Of a DNA stretch of 64,000 bases, positions 44,177 to 52,754 are shown piece by piece. The position numbers and the translations under genes were made by a program. The notes beneath the pieces were generated by a model that ran no database searches, had not been told where the DNA came from, and worked only from the letters and a program-made list of their open reading frames with translations. Source of the DNA: HGM04593 sp045636125 (GTDB taxonomy: Bacteria > Bacteroidota > Bacteroidia > Bacteroidales > Bacteroidaceae). Location of the stretch: NCBI GenBank assembly GCA_045636125.1, contig JAZTWX010000026.1, forward strand, positions 65,070 to 129,069, given 5' to 3'. How positions within the stretch are numbered: position 1 is the first letter of the stretch; each line of letters begins with the position of its first letter.

Positions 44177-44860
44177 TTATAATTTTTCATCTAACGAATC
44201 CACCACCTTGCCATCGAATAAGTTTATTATGCGGCCGGCATACGAGGCATCGCGCAGCGAGTGGGTAACCATTACAATGGTGGTGCCCGCCTTGTTGAGC
44301 TCGCGCAACAGTTCCATCACCTCGATGCCGTTTTTTGAATCGAGATTACCCGTGGGTTCATCGGCCAATATAAGCCCGGGCCTGTAAACCAATGCACGTG
44401 CAATGGCAGCACGCTGCTGCTGGCCACCCGACAGTTGCGCGGGATAGTGGTGCAAGCGGTGCGAAATGCCCATACGCTCCACCACCTCGCTCACACGCCT
44501 GCGGCGCTCCTTGCCCTTTACTCCCAAATATGTAAGTGGCAGAGCCACGTTCTCCTCTACCGTGAGTTCCTCTATGAGGTTGAAGCTCTGGAAAATGAAA
44601 CCTATCTTGCCACGGCGGTATGCACTACGCTCCTTTTCACGCAGGGCAGCAACCTCCTTGTCGCCTAAATGATAGGTGCCTTCGGTGGGTGTGTCGAGCA
44701 GGCCCAATATATTGAGCAAGGTGGATTTTCCACAGCCCGAGGGGCCCATAACGGCCACAAACTCGCCCTCTTTAACATCTATTGAAACGCCGTCGAGGGC
44801 TATCGTCTCCATCAAGTCTGTTCGAAAGACTTTTCTTAAATTTTCTGTTCTCAAATTCAT
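44177..44860 (-). CDS. ABC transporter ATP-binding protein, MacB/LolD type
   Basis: The 227-residue ATPase has Walker A GPSGCGKST (39-47), the signature LSGGQ (143-147) and Walker B ILADEP with Asp167-Glu168. The motif set places it with the LolD/MacB/FtsE group that drives mechanotransmission permeases. Its permease is encoded 64 bases downstream and its membrane fusion partner 124 bases upstream; both gaps contain copies of a short repeat. Confidence 0.95.
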   Translation of the reverse strand: MNLRTENLRKVFRTDLMETIALDGVSIDVKEGEFVAVMGPSGCGKSTLLNILGLLDTPTEGTYHLGDKEVAALREKERSAYRRGKIGFIFQSFNLIEELTVEENVALPLTYLGVKGKERRRRVSEVVERMGISHRLHHYPAQLSGGQQQRAAIARALVYRPGLILADEPTGNLDSKNGIEVMELLRELNKAGTTIVMVTHSLRDASYAGRIINLFDGKVVDSLDEKL

Positions 44861-44908
44861 ATTACTTTGTTTTTGTCAATTTATATTTATACGATCGACC
44901 AAAAAATC

Positions 44909-44949
44909 ATTTAGATATCTCACTTTCGTTTGATATGACAGCAATGATA
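44909..44949. repeat. imperfect intergenic repeat, copy 2
   Basis: Partner of 44128-44170 in the same orientation. It lies between the ATPase and the membrane fusion gene. Confidence 0.5.
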
Positions 44950-44984
44950 AGATTTGGTAACAACAATTAAGCCTCTATATTATT

Positions 44985-46241
44985 TTAGTCATTTTCTATT
45001 ATTATCTCCTCGGCATCACCCATTATATCGTAGCCTGCCACTATCACCTTGTCGCCTGCCGAAAGACCGCTCCTCACCTCGTAGTACATTGGATTTTGCA
45101 GCCCCAGTTCCAATGGCACTCGCACGGCACGCCTGCCATCGTCGCACAGCTTGTATATCCACTTGCCGGCTGTTTTCACATAAAAATCGCCTTTTGGCAG
45201 CAGCACAGCAGTAGTAGCCGAGCCAAGTTCTATCTTTGTGAGGTAGCTTTTGCCCACACGGGCATTCTGGGGCACGGAATCGGCAAAGAGCATCTCCACC
45301 GTAAACGTGCCATTATTCACCTCGGGTATCACACGGCTCACAAAGAGGTTGTATGTGCCGCCGCCATAATTGACTGTGGCCGCCTGCCCTGTTGTTATGC
45401 GGTCTATATAATATTCGCTCACGTTCAGCTGCAGTTTGTAGCTGTCGAGCACCTTTATTTCGCATAACTCCTCGCCTGCACCCACCTGTTTGCCCGACGT
45501 CACCGACAGGTTGCTCAACTGCCCGTCGGCCGTTGCAAAAATAATCAAATCACGCAGTCTTTCGCTGCTGCGCCACAGTTTCTTTTGCTCTGTCGCAAGG
45601 TCGGCATCGAGCATCTCGCGGCGTATCACATTCATTGCAGAATCCTGCACAAGGCTCTTCATCTGTAACTCGGCTGCCGTTTTGCGGTAGTTGTATTCGT
45701 CTTGCGAAACCTCGAGCTCGGCCTTGCTTTTAATGCCCATACGGAACTCCTCGCAATCGAGGTTGTACTGCTTTTCGAGGCGGCGTAGCTCATATGCCGT
45801 CTGCAAAGTCTGTTGCTGCAGAGTGAGCGATTTCTGCTCCATCTCAATTATGCGCTCCTTGTAATTGTTTACGCTCTTGTGGTATGTGTCGCGCATATCG
45901 TCGATATTGCGCTCGAGCTCGGGGTTGGCAAGCAGGAGTATGGTATCGCCCTTGCGCACCATCGCTCCATTATCGGCCACCACACGCTGCACCATACCAC
46001 CCTCTTTTGCATTTATTCTGTGTGTTCGAATGGGATACAGCACACCGTCGCTGTTCACATACTCTACGAAGTCGCCCTCCTGTACCTCGGCAACCCGCAC
46101 CGAGGTTGCCGACACACGCTGCCTGCTTGGGGAGAGGGCTATAACCAGCATATAGGCCATAAGCAGGAACAGCGCCACTGCACCGGCTATGTGAAAACGA
46201 TATTTCACATACCACGCCTTTTCTTTTAATTGTATATCCAT
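44985..46241 (-). CDS. membrane fusion (periplasmic adaptor) protein, HlyD/MacA type
   Basis: The 418-residue protein has one N-terminal membrane helix (about residues 17-34), a lipoyl-like half, a long coiled-coil hairpin (about 105-230) and the second lipoyl/beta-barrel half. It should bridge the inner-membrane ABC permease to the TolC-like protein encoded just upstream. Gap to the TolC gene is 3 bases. Substrate is unknown; MacAB-like pumps export macrolides, peptides or siderophores. Confidence 0.9.
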   Translation of the reverse strand: MDIQLKEKAWYVKYRFHIAGAVALFLLMAYMLVIALSPSRQRVSATSVRVAEVQEGDFVEYVNSDGVLYPIRTHRINAKEGGMVQRVVADNGAMVRKGDTILLLANPELERNIDDMRDTYHKSVNNYKERIIEMEQKSLTLQQQTLQTAYELRRLEKQYNLDCEEFRMGIKSKAELEVSQDEYNYRKTAAELQMKSLVQDSAMNVIRREMLDADLATEQKKLWRSSERLRDLIIFATADGQLSNLSVTSGKQVGAGEELCEIKVLDSYKLQLNVSEYYIDRITTGQAATVNYGGGTYNLFVSRVIPEVNNGTFTVEMLFADSVPQNARVGKSYLTKIELGSATTAVLLPKGDFYVKTAGKWIYKLCDDGRRAVRVPLELGLQNPMYYEVRSGLSAGDKVIVAGYDIMGDAEEIIIEND

Positions 46242-46244
46242 AAT

Positions 46245-47735
46245 TTAATCCATTACAAGTTCTTCAATAAGACGGTTGCGCTCAAAGTCGTAGCGGGTGA
46301 GGCTGCGCAATGTATAATAGAGGTCCCAATAGGTGGCGAGCGATGCCACGTAGGCACGGAAGGCAGTATCCTTCTCGTTCATTGCATCGTTCAGGTGCAG
46401 CACGGTAGAGCGCCCCATAATATATAGTTTGCGGGCAACCTCGTAGCGATGTGCGGCAGTGGCCTTTGTGCGGCGGGCTATATCAACCCTGCGCCATTGC
46501 AGATTGAACTGCTTCACCACTTTCGACACGCGTTGTTCAAACTCTATTTCGCTACGGTTTATATTTGTTTCCACAAGTTTAAGATTGGAACGGGCACGCT
46601 CAACCTGCCCACGTCCCTTGCCCCAATCGAAGATGGGCAGCGAGAGCGAGAGGCTCACATACTGCTCGTCGAGCAGATTATGAAAACTTGAGCGGAACTC
46701 CTCACCCGTTTGCGAAAGGCCCACACGCAGATAGACATCGGCCTTCAGCCCCCTGTCGGCGCGGGCTCTTGCAAGGTTGCTCTCCCCTTCCAAACGTTGC
46801 AGAAGGAGCGATTCCAATTCGGGATTGTTCTCCCTTGCAAGCGCCATAGCATCGCCCACCTCCACATTTATTTGCGGAATGTCCTCATCGACATTCACCA
46901 TTATACGCATATCCTCGGTTATGTTAAGGTAGCTGCGCAGCCTGTCTGTCGCCTCGTCTAAGGATATACGGGCGTTAAGCAGTTCCGTTTCGGCCGACAA
47001 GCGGTTTACTTCCAACTGCAGAATCTCGTTCTCGGTTATTGTACCTATATTATAGCGTGCAAGAGCAAAATTGTAGAGCGTGTCGGCCTCGGCAAAATTA
47101 CCCTCGGCTATGCTCATATTGGTTTGTGCGGCGGCAAGCGAGAAGAAATAGGATGATGCCTGAGCCGACACAAGTTCCATTGCCTCGGAATAGTTCTTGC
47201 GTGCCACACGGTAGCGCACAGGCTCGGTGCGGCGGCTCCACTTAAGCGAGTTGTAGCCAAAAAGGCTCTGTTGATAGGTGAGCATAAGCGGCTGCACATT
47301 GTAAGTGGTGGAGTGGCGGCCCAAGAGGTCGAGGCGGCGCACAAAACCGCTCAACGTGAATGAACCGCCTGTGAGGTGCAGGTTCTGTTTTATGTTAAGG
47401 GTGAGGTCGGTTTTAAGGTTGTTGTATTTGGCATAACTCTCGCTGCCATCGGGGAGGGTTACATAATCGGTGGTTTTGTTGAAATAGGGCGACGATGTAA
47501 GCGTTACGTGAGGCAGATAGTCGGCACGATAAGAGCGATAGTTCCACAGAGCCGAATTATATGCGTGGCGAGCCGACACCGCATCGGGCGACCGGTGGCG
47601 GGCCATATCCACAACCTCGCGCAGTGTATAAGCACGCGCCGGCAGGCTATCCTGTGCCATAAGCGGTGCCAACGACAAAACAAACATCATTGTTGCAAGC
47701 AATAACCTTGTATAGACCGAAGAATTTGTATTCAT
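46245..47735 (-). CDS. TolC-family outer-membrane efflux protein
   Basis: The 496-residue protein has a signal peptide (residues 1-28, ending PLMAQ) and two repeats of the outer-membrane factor fold, with long helical runs rich in Ala, Leu, Arg and Glu around 195-300 and 400-470. It forms the exit duct for the ABC pump that follows. The ATG at 47735 has an AGGT-type site before it and is followed directly by the signal peptide; the longer frame to 47828 is not supported. It is the first gene of the operon and faces the two-component genes. Confidence 0.92.
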   Translation of the reverse strand: MNTNSSVYTRLLLATMMFVLSLAPLMAQDSLPARAYTLREVVDMARHRSPDAVSARHAYNSALWNYRSYRADYLPHVTLTSSPYFNKTTDYVTLPDGSESYAKYNNLKTDLTLNIKQNLHLTGGSFTLSGFVRRLDLLGRHSTTYNVQPLMLTYQQSLFGYNSLKWSRRTEPVRYRVARKNYSEAMELVSAQASSYFFSLAAAQTNMSIAEGNFAEADTLYNFALARYNIGTITENEILQLEVNRLSAETELLNARISLDEATDRLRSYLNITEDMRIMVNVDEDIPQINVEVGDAMALARENNPELESLLLQRLEGESNLARARADRGLKADVYLRVGLSQTGEEFRSSFHNLLDEQYVSLSLSLPIFDWGKGRGQVERARSNLKLVETNINRSEIEFEQRVSKVVKQFNLQWRRVDIARRTKATAAHRYEVARKLYIMGRSTVLHLNDAMNEKDTAFRAYVASLATYWDLYYTLRSLTRYDFERNRLIEELVMD

Positions 47736-47786
47736 ACCTCTGTTGTTTGCCGACAAAAGTATGCGGTGGAACAAACCGCTGCAACG

Positions 47787-47852
47787 TCTTTTTGAGAAAA
47801 CAGATTGCGCAGTGCCAAAATTGTCCACTTTTTTGACAAAATAGATTGCGAA
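47787..47852. promoter_or_regulatory. 23-bp direct repeat in the divergent efflux/two-component promoter region, candidate regulator site
   Basis: Copies at 47787-47809 and 47830-47852 match at 20 of 23 positions (core TTTTTGA-x-AAAA-x-AGATTGCG). Their starts are 43 bases apart, close to four helical turns. The second copy also overlaps a TTGTC-N9-GACAA inverted repeat (47821-47839). Position and spacing suit a site for the adjacent response regulator. Confidence 0.55.
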
Positions 47853-47902
47853 CAGCTATAAAAAACCACATTGTAAAAGAAATAGGTTATATTTGCAATG
47901 CT

Positions 47903-48703
47903 ATGATAGATGCCAAGATAATAATAGTAGATGACAACAAGGCAGTACTGCAAGCACTGCACGCCGTTTTGAGCAAGGAGATAAAAGTGGTGGTTGCCAT
48001 TGCCAACCCCAACCTGCTCCCTGCGCTTGTGGCAAAGGAAGATATAGATGCCGTGCTATTAGATATGAACTTCGGCAGCGGAAAACTCAACGGCAGCGAT
48101 GGGCTCTTCTGGCTCAAACGCATTAAAAAGGAGAGCACATTGAGCAACCCGCCATCGGTGGTGCTCATAACCGCATTTGGCGAGATAGAGCTCGCGGTGC
48201 AGGCCCTCAAGGAGGGTGCCGACGATTTTGTTCAGAAACCGTGGGACAACAGGCGGCTTGTGGAGATAATGAGCGATGCCATAGCCAAACGCCGACAAGC
48301 GATGAACCCCGCAAGCAACACCAACGAAGAGCGGTACATTGCAGGGCCACTCATACATTCACTTGTGCAACGTAATGCCACCACATACGCAAAGCCCGTG
48401 CCTGTAATAAGCGAGGGTGCAATGAACGAGCTTATGGCAATAGCTGCCGAGGGCGATATAAGCCTGTTGGAGGATACCATAGAACGTACCATTCTATGGT
48501 GCGACAACGACACTTGGGAGGCCCTTGACATTACAAGAGGCAAACCACACACCCCGCACACAATAACAATAGAGGAGACCGAGAAGAGGCTTATCCGCTC
48601 CACACTCAAAGCCACGGGGCACAACCTTGTAATGACAGCGCAAATGCTTGGAATAAGCCGGCAAACCCTCTACAACAAGATGAAACGCTATGAACTCTAT
48701 TAA
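47903..48703 (+). CDS. response regulator with FIS-type HTH, AAA+ domain missing
   Basis: The 266-residue protein has a complete receiver domain (acidic pair Asp10-Asp11, phosphorylated Asp54, Thr90, Lys112) and a C-terminal FIS-type helix-turn-helix (about 225-266, with MTAQMLGISRQTLYNKMKRY-like helices). The receiver resembles that of Bacteroidota NtrC-type regulators, which normally carry a sigma-54 AAA+ domain of about 240 residues between these parts; here only about 100 residues lie between, with no Walker A or GAFTGA motif. It therefore probably acts without sigma-54 activation. The ATG at 47903 gives the canonical receiver start. The histidine kinase gene overlaps its 3' end by 14 bases. 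Confidence 0.92.
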   Translation: MIDAKIIIVDDNKAVLQALHAVLSKEIKVVVAIANPNLLPALVAKEDIDAVLLDMNFGSGKLNGSDGLFWLKRIKKESTLSNPPSVVLITAFGEIELAVQALKEGADDFVQKPWDNRRLVEIMSDAIAKRRQAMNPASNTNEERYIAGPLIHSLVQRNATTYAKPVPVISEGAMNELMAIAAEGDISLLEDTIERTILWCDNDTWEALDITRGKPHTPHTITIEETEKRLIRSTLKATGHNLVMTAQMLGISRQTLYNKMKRYELY

Positions 48704-49655
48704 CAAGCACTATACAAAAATGTGGGTAGCCGCCATTCTGCTGTTGCTTGCCGGCAGTGGAGCGGCAACAGGCTTTTACATAAACAACAGCGACTACCGC
48801 CTCTCCATAATTGCATATATTACCATTGCCACCGCCCTGCTGCTCATCGTAAAACTAATACGTCATCCCATAAAAATAGCGCACCGCTTTGCGGATTGCA
48901 TATCGGCCAAAGAGCATAGCACCTATTTTATTGGAAATAACGACCTGCTGTTAGGGGCATTGAGCGATAAAATGAACGATACCCTGCAAAAGAGCAGCCG
49001 CGAACGCGAAGCGCTGGGGAGAACACTTGCCTACAACGAGCGTATAATGCGGGTGATGTCGCACGAACTGCGTAACTCGCTCGCACCAATAATATCACTA
49101 TCGGCCCACAACGGCACCCTGGAGGAAAACATAGCCGAAAATATGCAGATAATCCACAGCCAGGCAGTGGCTGTAAACGATTTTGTAAATGCATTTCACC
49201 GCCTTTCCAATATACCTGCGCCCAAAATCGCTGATGTAAACGCAAGCGCACTGTTCAAAAGACTCGCTCACCTGTTACGCGACGAAAAGGGGAAGTGCAG
49301 CCTGCAATTCACGGCACCGCAAGAACTTGTGATAAAGGCCGATGCAAACCAGCTTATATTGGTACTTGTGAACCTGTTGCGCAACAGTTTCCACGTGCTC
49401 GATGGACAGCAGAATGGCAAAATAGAGATGCTCGCATCGTCGTCGGAGGGAAAGGTTTACATTACCGTCAGGGACAACGGCCCCGGAATAGCCGATGAGC
49501 ACATTGAGCATATATTCGAGCCCTTCTACTCCACCAAGAACAGTGGCACAGGCATAGGGCTACCGCTTTCGCGACAAATAATGTTCCTGCACGGTGGAGA
49601 TTTGAAAGTTCTCTCAACCCGCGCAGGAAACACAATCTTTATTCTGCAATTTTAG
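48690..49655 (+). CDS. sensor histidine kinase
   Basis: The 321-residue kinase has two N-terminal membrane helices (about 11-30 and 38-56) with a very short periplasmic loop, a dimerisation domain with the phosphorylated His125 in SHELRNS, and an ATPase domain with N box, DNGPG, FEPFYSTK and GTGIGLP motifs. The short loop between helices suggests sensing within or near the membrane rather than of a soluble ligand. It is translationally coupled to the preceding response regulator. The pair is divergent from the ABC/TolC operon, its likely target. Confidence 0.94.
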   Translation: MNSINKHYTKMWVAAILLLLAGSGAATGFYINNSDYRLSIIAYITIATALLLIVKLIRHPIKIAHRFADCISAKEHSTYFIGNNDLLLGALSDKMNDTLQKSSREREALGRTLAYNERIMRVMSHELRNSLAPIISLSAHNGTLEENIAENMQIIHSQAVAVNDFVNAFHRLSNIPAPKIADVNASALFKRLAHLLRDEKGKCSLQFTAPQELVIKADANQLILVLVNLLRNSFHVLDGQQNGKIEMLASSSEGKVYITVRDNGPGIADEHIEHIFEPFYSTKNSGTGIGLPLSRQIMFLHGGDLKVLSTRAGNTIFILQF

Positions 49656-49661
49656 AAGAGA

Positions 49662-52600
49662 CTACGCCCACCCGCGGCGCACCACCCAGCGGTATACGAT
49701 GGGGATTACATACACGTTCAGCAGAGTCGACGAGAGCAGGCCGCCAAGAACCACAATGGCCATAGGGCTCTGAATTTCGTTACCGCTCTTGCTGCCCGCA
49801 ACAATCATTGGGATGAGCGCAAGCGCCGATGTGAACGCTGTCATGAGAATGGGAGTAAGCCTGTCGCCCGAGCCTTCGGCAATTGCATCGTCAAGAGCAA
49901 CACCTTCGGCACGCAAATGACGGTAGCGCGAGACAAGCAGAATACCATTGCGCGTAGCAATTCCAAAAAGTGTTATAAGGCCTATTATCGCAGGAATACT
50001 CATCACTCCCGAAGAGAGATACGTAGCCACCACGCCGCCAATGAGCGCAAGGGGCAGGTTCACAAGCACCACAAGCGACAGCGCAGCGCTTTTGAATTCA
50101 CCGTAGAGCAGCACAAACACCACAAGAACGGCAACAGCGGTTGTGAGCCACAATGTGCGTGAGGCCGATGCTGCACTCTCGAATTGCCCGCCGAACTCCA
50201 GGCGGTAACCCTCGTCGAGAGGGAGCTCCTTGCCCAAATAACGTTCTATGCGCGCCACGGTGCCCGCAATGTCGCCACCGGTAATATTGGCCGACACAAC
50301 AACCTTGCGCTGCACGTTTTCACGGCTTATGCTGCCCGGGCCACCCACCGACACAATTTCGGCAACCTCGGAGAGGGGCACCTTGCCCGCGGGAGCATCA
50401 ATGAGCGCGTCGCGCACCCCGTCGATGCTTTCGGTGTAATTCCTGTTGAGGCGTATTATGAGGTCGAACGAGCGTTCCTGTTCGTAAACCGCACCCACCT
50501 TTTTGCCGGGGAAAGCAGCCTCTACGAAGGCATTGAACTGCTCCATTGTAATGCCATAATGGGCCAGACGCTCGCGGCGTGCCCTTATCTGCAACTGCGG
50601 CGTTTCAACCTGCTGCTCCACATTCACATCAACCACTTCGGGGAAGGCTGCAAGCAACGATTTTATTTTTGTTCCCGTGCGGAAAAGACGGCCGAGGTCG
50701 GGGCCGAAGATTTTTATTGCAAGGTCGGCCTGTGTTCCCGACACCATATGGTCGATGCGGTGCTCCAACGGCTGCCCGACCGATGTTACCACACCGGGGA
50801 TTGTAGCCAGGCGCGCACGCACGTCGTTCAAAAACGCTGTCTTGTTGCGCTCGCCAAGTTCAAAGTTCACATCAATTTCGGCACCGTTCGATGTCTGCGA
50901 GTGCTCGTCGAGCTCACCGCGGCCGGTGCGGCGCGCTGTGCTTGTAACTTCGGGAATCTGCAACAATTCATTCTCTATTATAGAGCCTATGCGGTTCGAC
51001 TCCTCGAGCGACACGCCGGGGCGCGACACTGCTGCAATGGTGAGCGCCTTTTCATTGAATTCGGGCAAGAAACTGCGGCCCATTGCCACAAAAAGCAGCA
51101 GGCAGACAGCAAACAGCACACCCAGAGAAACAATTATTGCTTTTGCGTGCCCCATAGCCCACGCAAGCGAGCCCGAATAGTGGGGCAACAGCCATTTGTC
51201 AACCCAATTCTTCTTTTCGGTACGGGAGAGGTAACCCTCGCCCGACAGCATTAGCTTGCACAGAAGCGGAGTAACGGTCATTGCCACAACAAGCGACATT
51301 ACAAGCGCCACAAGATAGGCCACGCCAAGAGGTTTTAACATACGTCCCTCGAGACCGCTCAAGAAGAAGAGCGGCATAAAGGTTACCATAATTATGAGCG
51401 TGGCGTGTATTATTGATGCACGTATTTCCGACGACGCCTCGAACACCACGGTAAAGGCCGAACGGCGTGTTCCCGCAGGCTGCAACCTGTTCTCGCGCAA
51501 GCGTTTGTATACATTTTCAACATCAATTATCGCATCGTCCACCAGCGAACCTATCGCAATGCACATTCCGCCCAATGTCATTGTGTTTATGTCCATATTG
51601 AGCAGATAGAGCACAATCATTGTGCCCAACAGCGACAAGGGAATTGCAAGCACCGAAATCACAGTGGTGCGCATACTGGTGAGGAAAAGGAAGAGCACAA
51701 GGACAACACACAAAGCACCCTCGACAAGCGACTGCCCCACGTTGTTCACCGACGCCTGTATATAGTCGGCCTGACGGAAGATTTTTGTATCGAGGCGCAC
51801 ATCGGCGGGGAGAGATTTTGCAATTGCAGCAACGTTACGCTCCACATTTTCGGTTACGCTCAACGTGTTTATGCCCGGCTGTTTTGAAATTGAAAGAATA
51901 ACGGCAGGAGCACCATTCTGCGAAGCGTAACCCTGACGCACGGCTGGTGCAATAACAACTTCGGCCACATCGGCAATGCGCACGGGAGCATCGGCGTTCA
52001 TCTTCACAAGCGTGTTCCCAAGCTCCTCTACATTGTTGCTGCGCCCCATACCGCGCAGGTTATATTCGTTGCCATGGTCGCGCAACACACCTGCGCCCAC
52101 ATTCACGCTCATAGATGCGGCTGCAGCTTCGAGTTCTTCCATTGTAACGCCGTAGAACTGCATTTTCACAGCATCGGCAAGCACCTGATACTGTTTGTAA
52201 TCGCCACCTATGATGGTTACCTGCGACACGCCGCCCGTTGCAAGGATTGCGGGCTTTACCACCCACTCGGCAAGGGTGCGGAGTTCCATCATCGAGGTGC
52301 TGTCGGCCTGCATACCGATGAACATTATTTCGCCCATCACGCTCGACTGCGGCGCAAGCACGGGCACAATGCCGTCGGGCAATTGACCCGAAAGAAGGCT
52401 CATCTTTTCGCTTATTATCTGGCGGGCCTTGTAAATATCCATTCCCCAATCAAATTCCACCCACACAAAAGAGAAACCCTGCGACGAAGAAGAGCGCACA
52501 CGGCGCACATTTGTGGCACCGTTCACGGCTGTCTCTATGGGAAAGGTTACGAGGCGTTCAATCTCCTCGGGCGCCATTTCGGCAGCATCGGTGAGAATAA

Positions 52601-52742
52601 CCACGGTGGGCATTGTGAGATCGGGGAAAACATCAACCTCAATGTTACGTGCCGAATATACACCGCCTATAATCACAAGCACCACACCAAGCAGCACAAG
52701 CAGCTTGTTATTCAGCGAAAATTGTATTATCCTGTTAAGCAT
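49662..52742 (-). CDS. heavy-metal-type RND efflux pump, CusA/CzcA family
   Basis: The 1026-residue inner-membrane pump has twelve predicted membrane helices and two large periplasmic loops. The VDVFPD segment near residue 36 and the charged triad of the fourth helix, VDDAIIDVENV (about residues 395-408), are typical of heavy-metal RND pumps. No TolC domain is fused to it, unlike many Bacteroidota CzcA proteins. It lies 12 bases after the His-rich adaptor gene. Metal ions (Zn, Co, Cd, Ni or Cu, Ag) are the likely substrates; which one cannot be read from sequence. Confidence 0.93.
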   Translation of the reverse strand: MLNRIIQFSLNNKLLVLLGVVLVIIGGVYSARNIEVDVFPDLTMPTVVILTDAAEMAPEEIERLVTFPIETAVNGATNVRRVRSSSSQGFSFVWVEFDWGMDIYKARQIISEKMSLLSGQLPDGIVPVLAPQSSVMGEIMFIGMQADSTSMMELRTLAEWVVKPAILATGGVSQVTIIGGDYKQYQVLADAVKMQFYGVTMEELEAAAASMSVNVGAGVLRDHGNEYNLRGMGRSNNVEELGNTLVKMNADAPVRIADVAEVVIAPAVRQGYASQNGAPAVILSISKQPGINTLSVTENVERNVAAIAKSLPADVRLDTKIFRQADYIQASVNNVGQSLVEGALCVVLVLFLFLTSMRTTVISVLAIPLSLLGTMIVLYLLNMDINTMTLGGMCIAIGSLVDDAIIDVENVYKRLRENRLQPAGTRRSAFTVVFEASSEIRASIIHATLIIMVTFMPLFFLSGLEGRMLKPLGVAYLVALVMSLVVAMTVTPLLCKLMLSGEGYLSRTEKKNWVDKWLLPHYSGSLAWAMGHAKAIIVSLGVLFAVCLLLFVAMGRSFLPEFNEKALTIAAVSRPGVSLEESNRIGSIIENELLQIPEVTSTARRTGRGELDEHSQTSNGAEIDVNFELGERNKTAFLNDVRARLATIPGVVTSVGQPLEHRIDHMVSGTQADLAIKIFGPDLGRLFRTGTKIKSLLAAFPEVVDVNVEQQVETPQLQIRARRERLAHYGITMEQFNAFVEAAFPGKKVGAVYEQERSFDLIIRLNRNYTESIDGVRDALIDAPAGKVPLSEVAEIVSVGGPGSISRENVQRKVVVSANITGGDIAGTVARIERYLGKELPLDEGYRLEFGGQFESAASASRTLWLTTAVAVLVVFVLLYGEFKSAALSLVVLVNLPLALIGGVVATYLSSGVMSIPAIIGLITLFGIATRNGILLVSRYRHLRAEGVALDDAIAEGSGDRLTPILMTAFTSALALIPMIVAGSKSGNEIQSPMAIVVLGGLLSSTLLNVYVIPIVYRWVVRRGWA

Positions 52743-52754
52743 AAGCGGTAGTTT

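Noticed and set aside
47888..47895. TATATTTG as promoter of the response regulator
   Set aside because: It matches the -7 consensus but lies only 7 bases before the chosen ATG and lacks a -33, so it would give a near-leaderless transcript; unsupported.
50184..51254. 356-codon forward frame under the RND pump
   Set aside because: Antisense to conserved pump sequence and without recognisable features.
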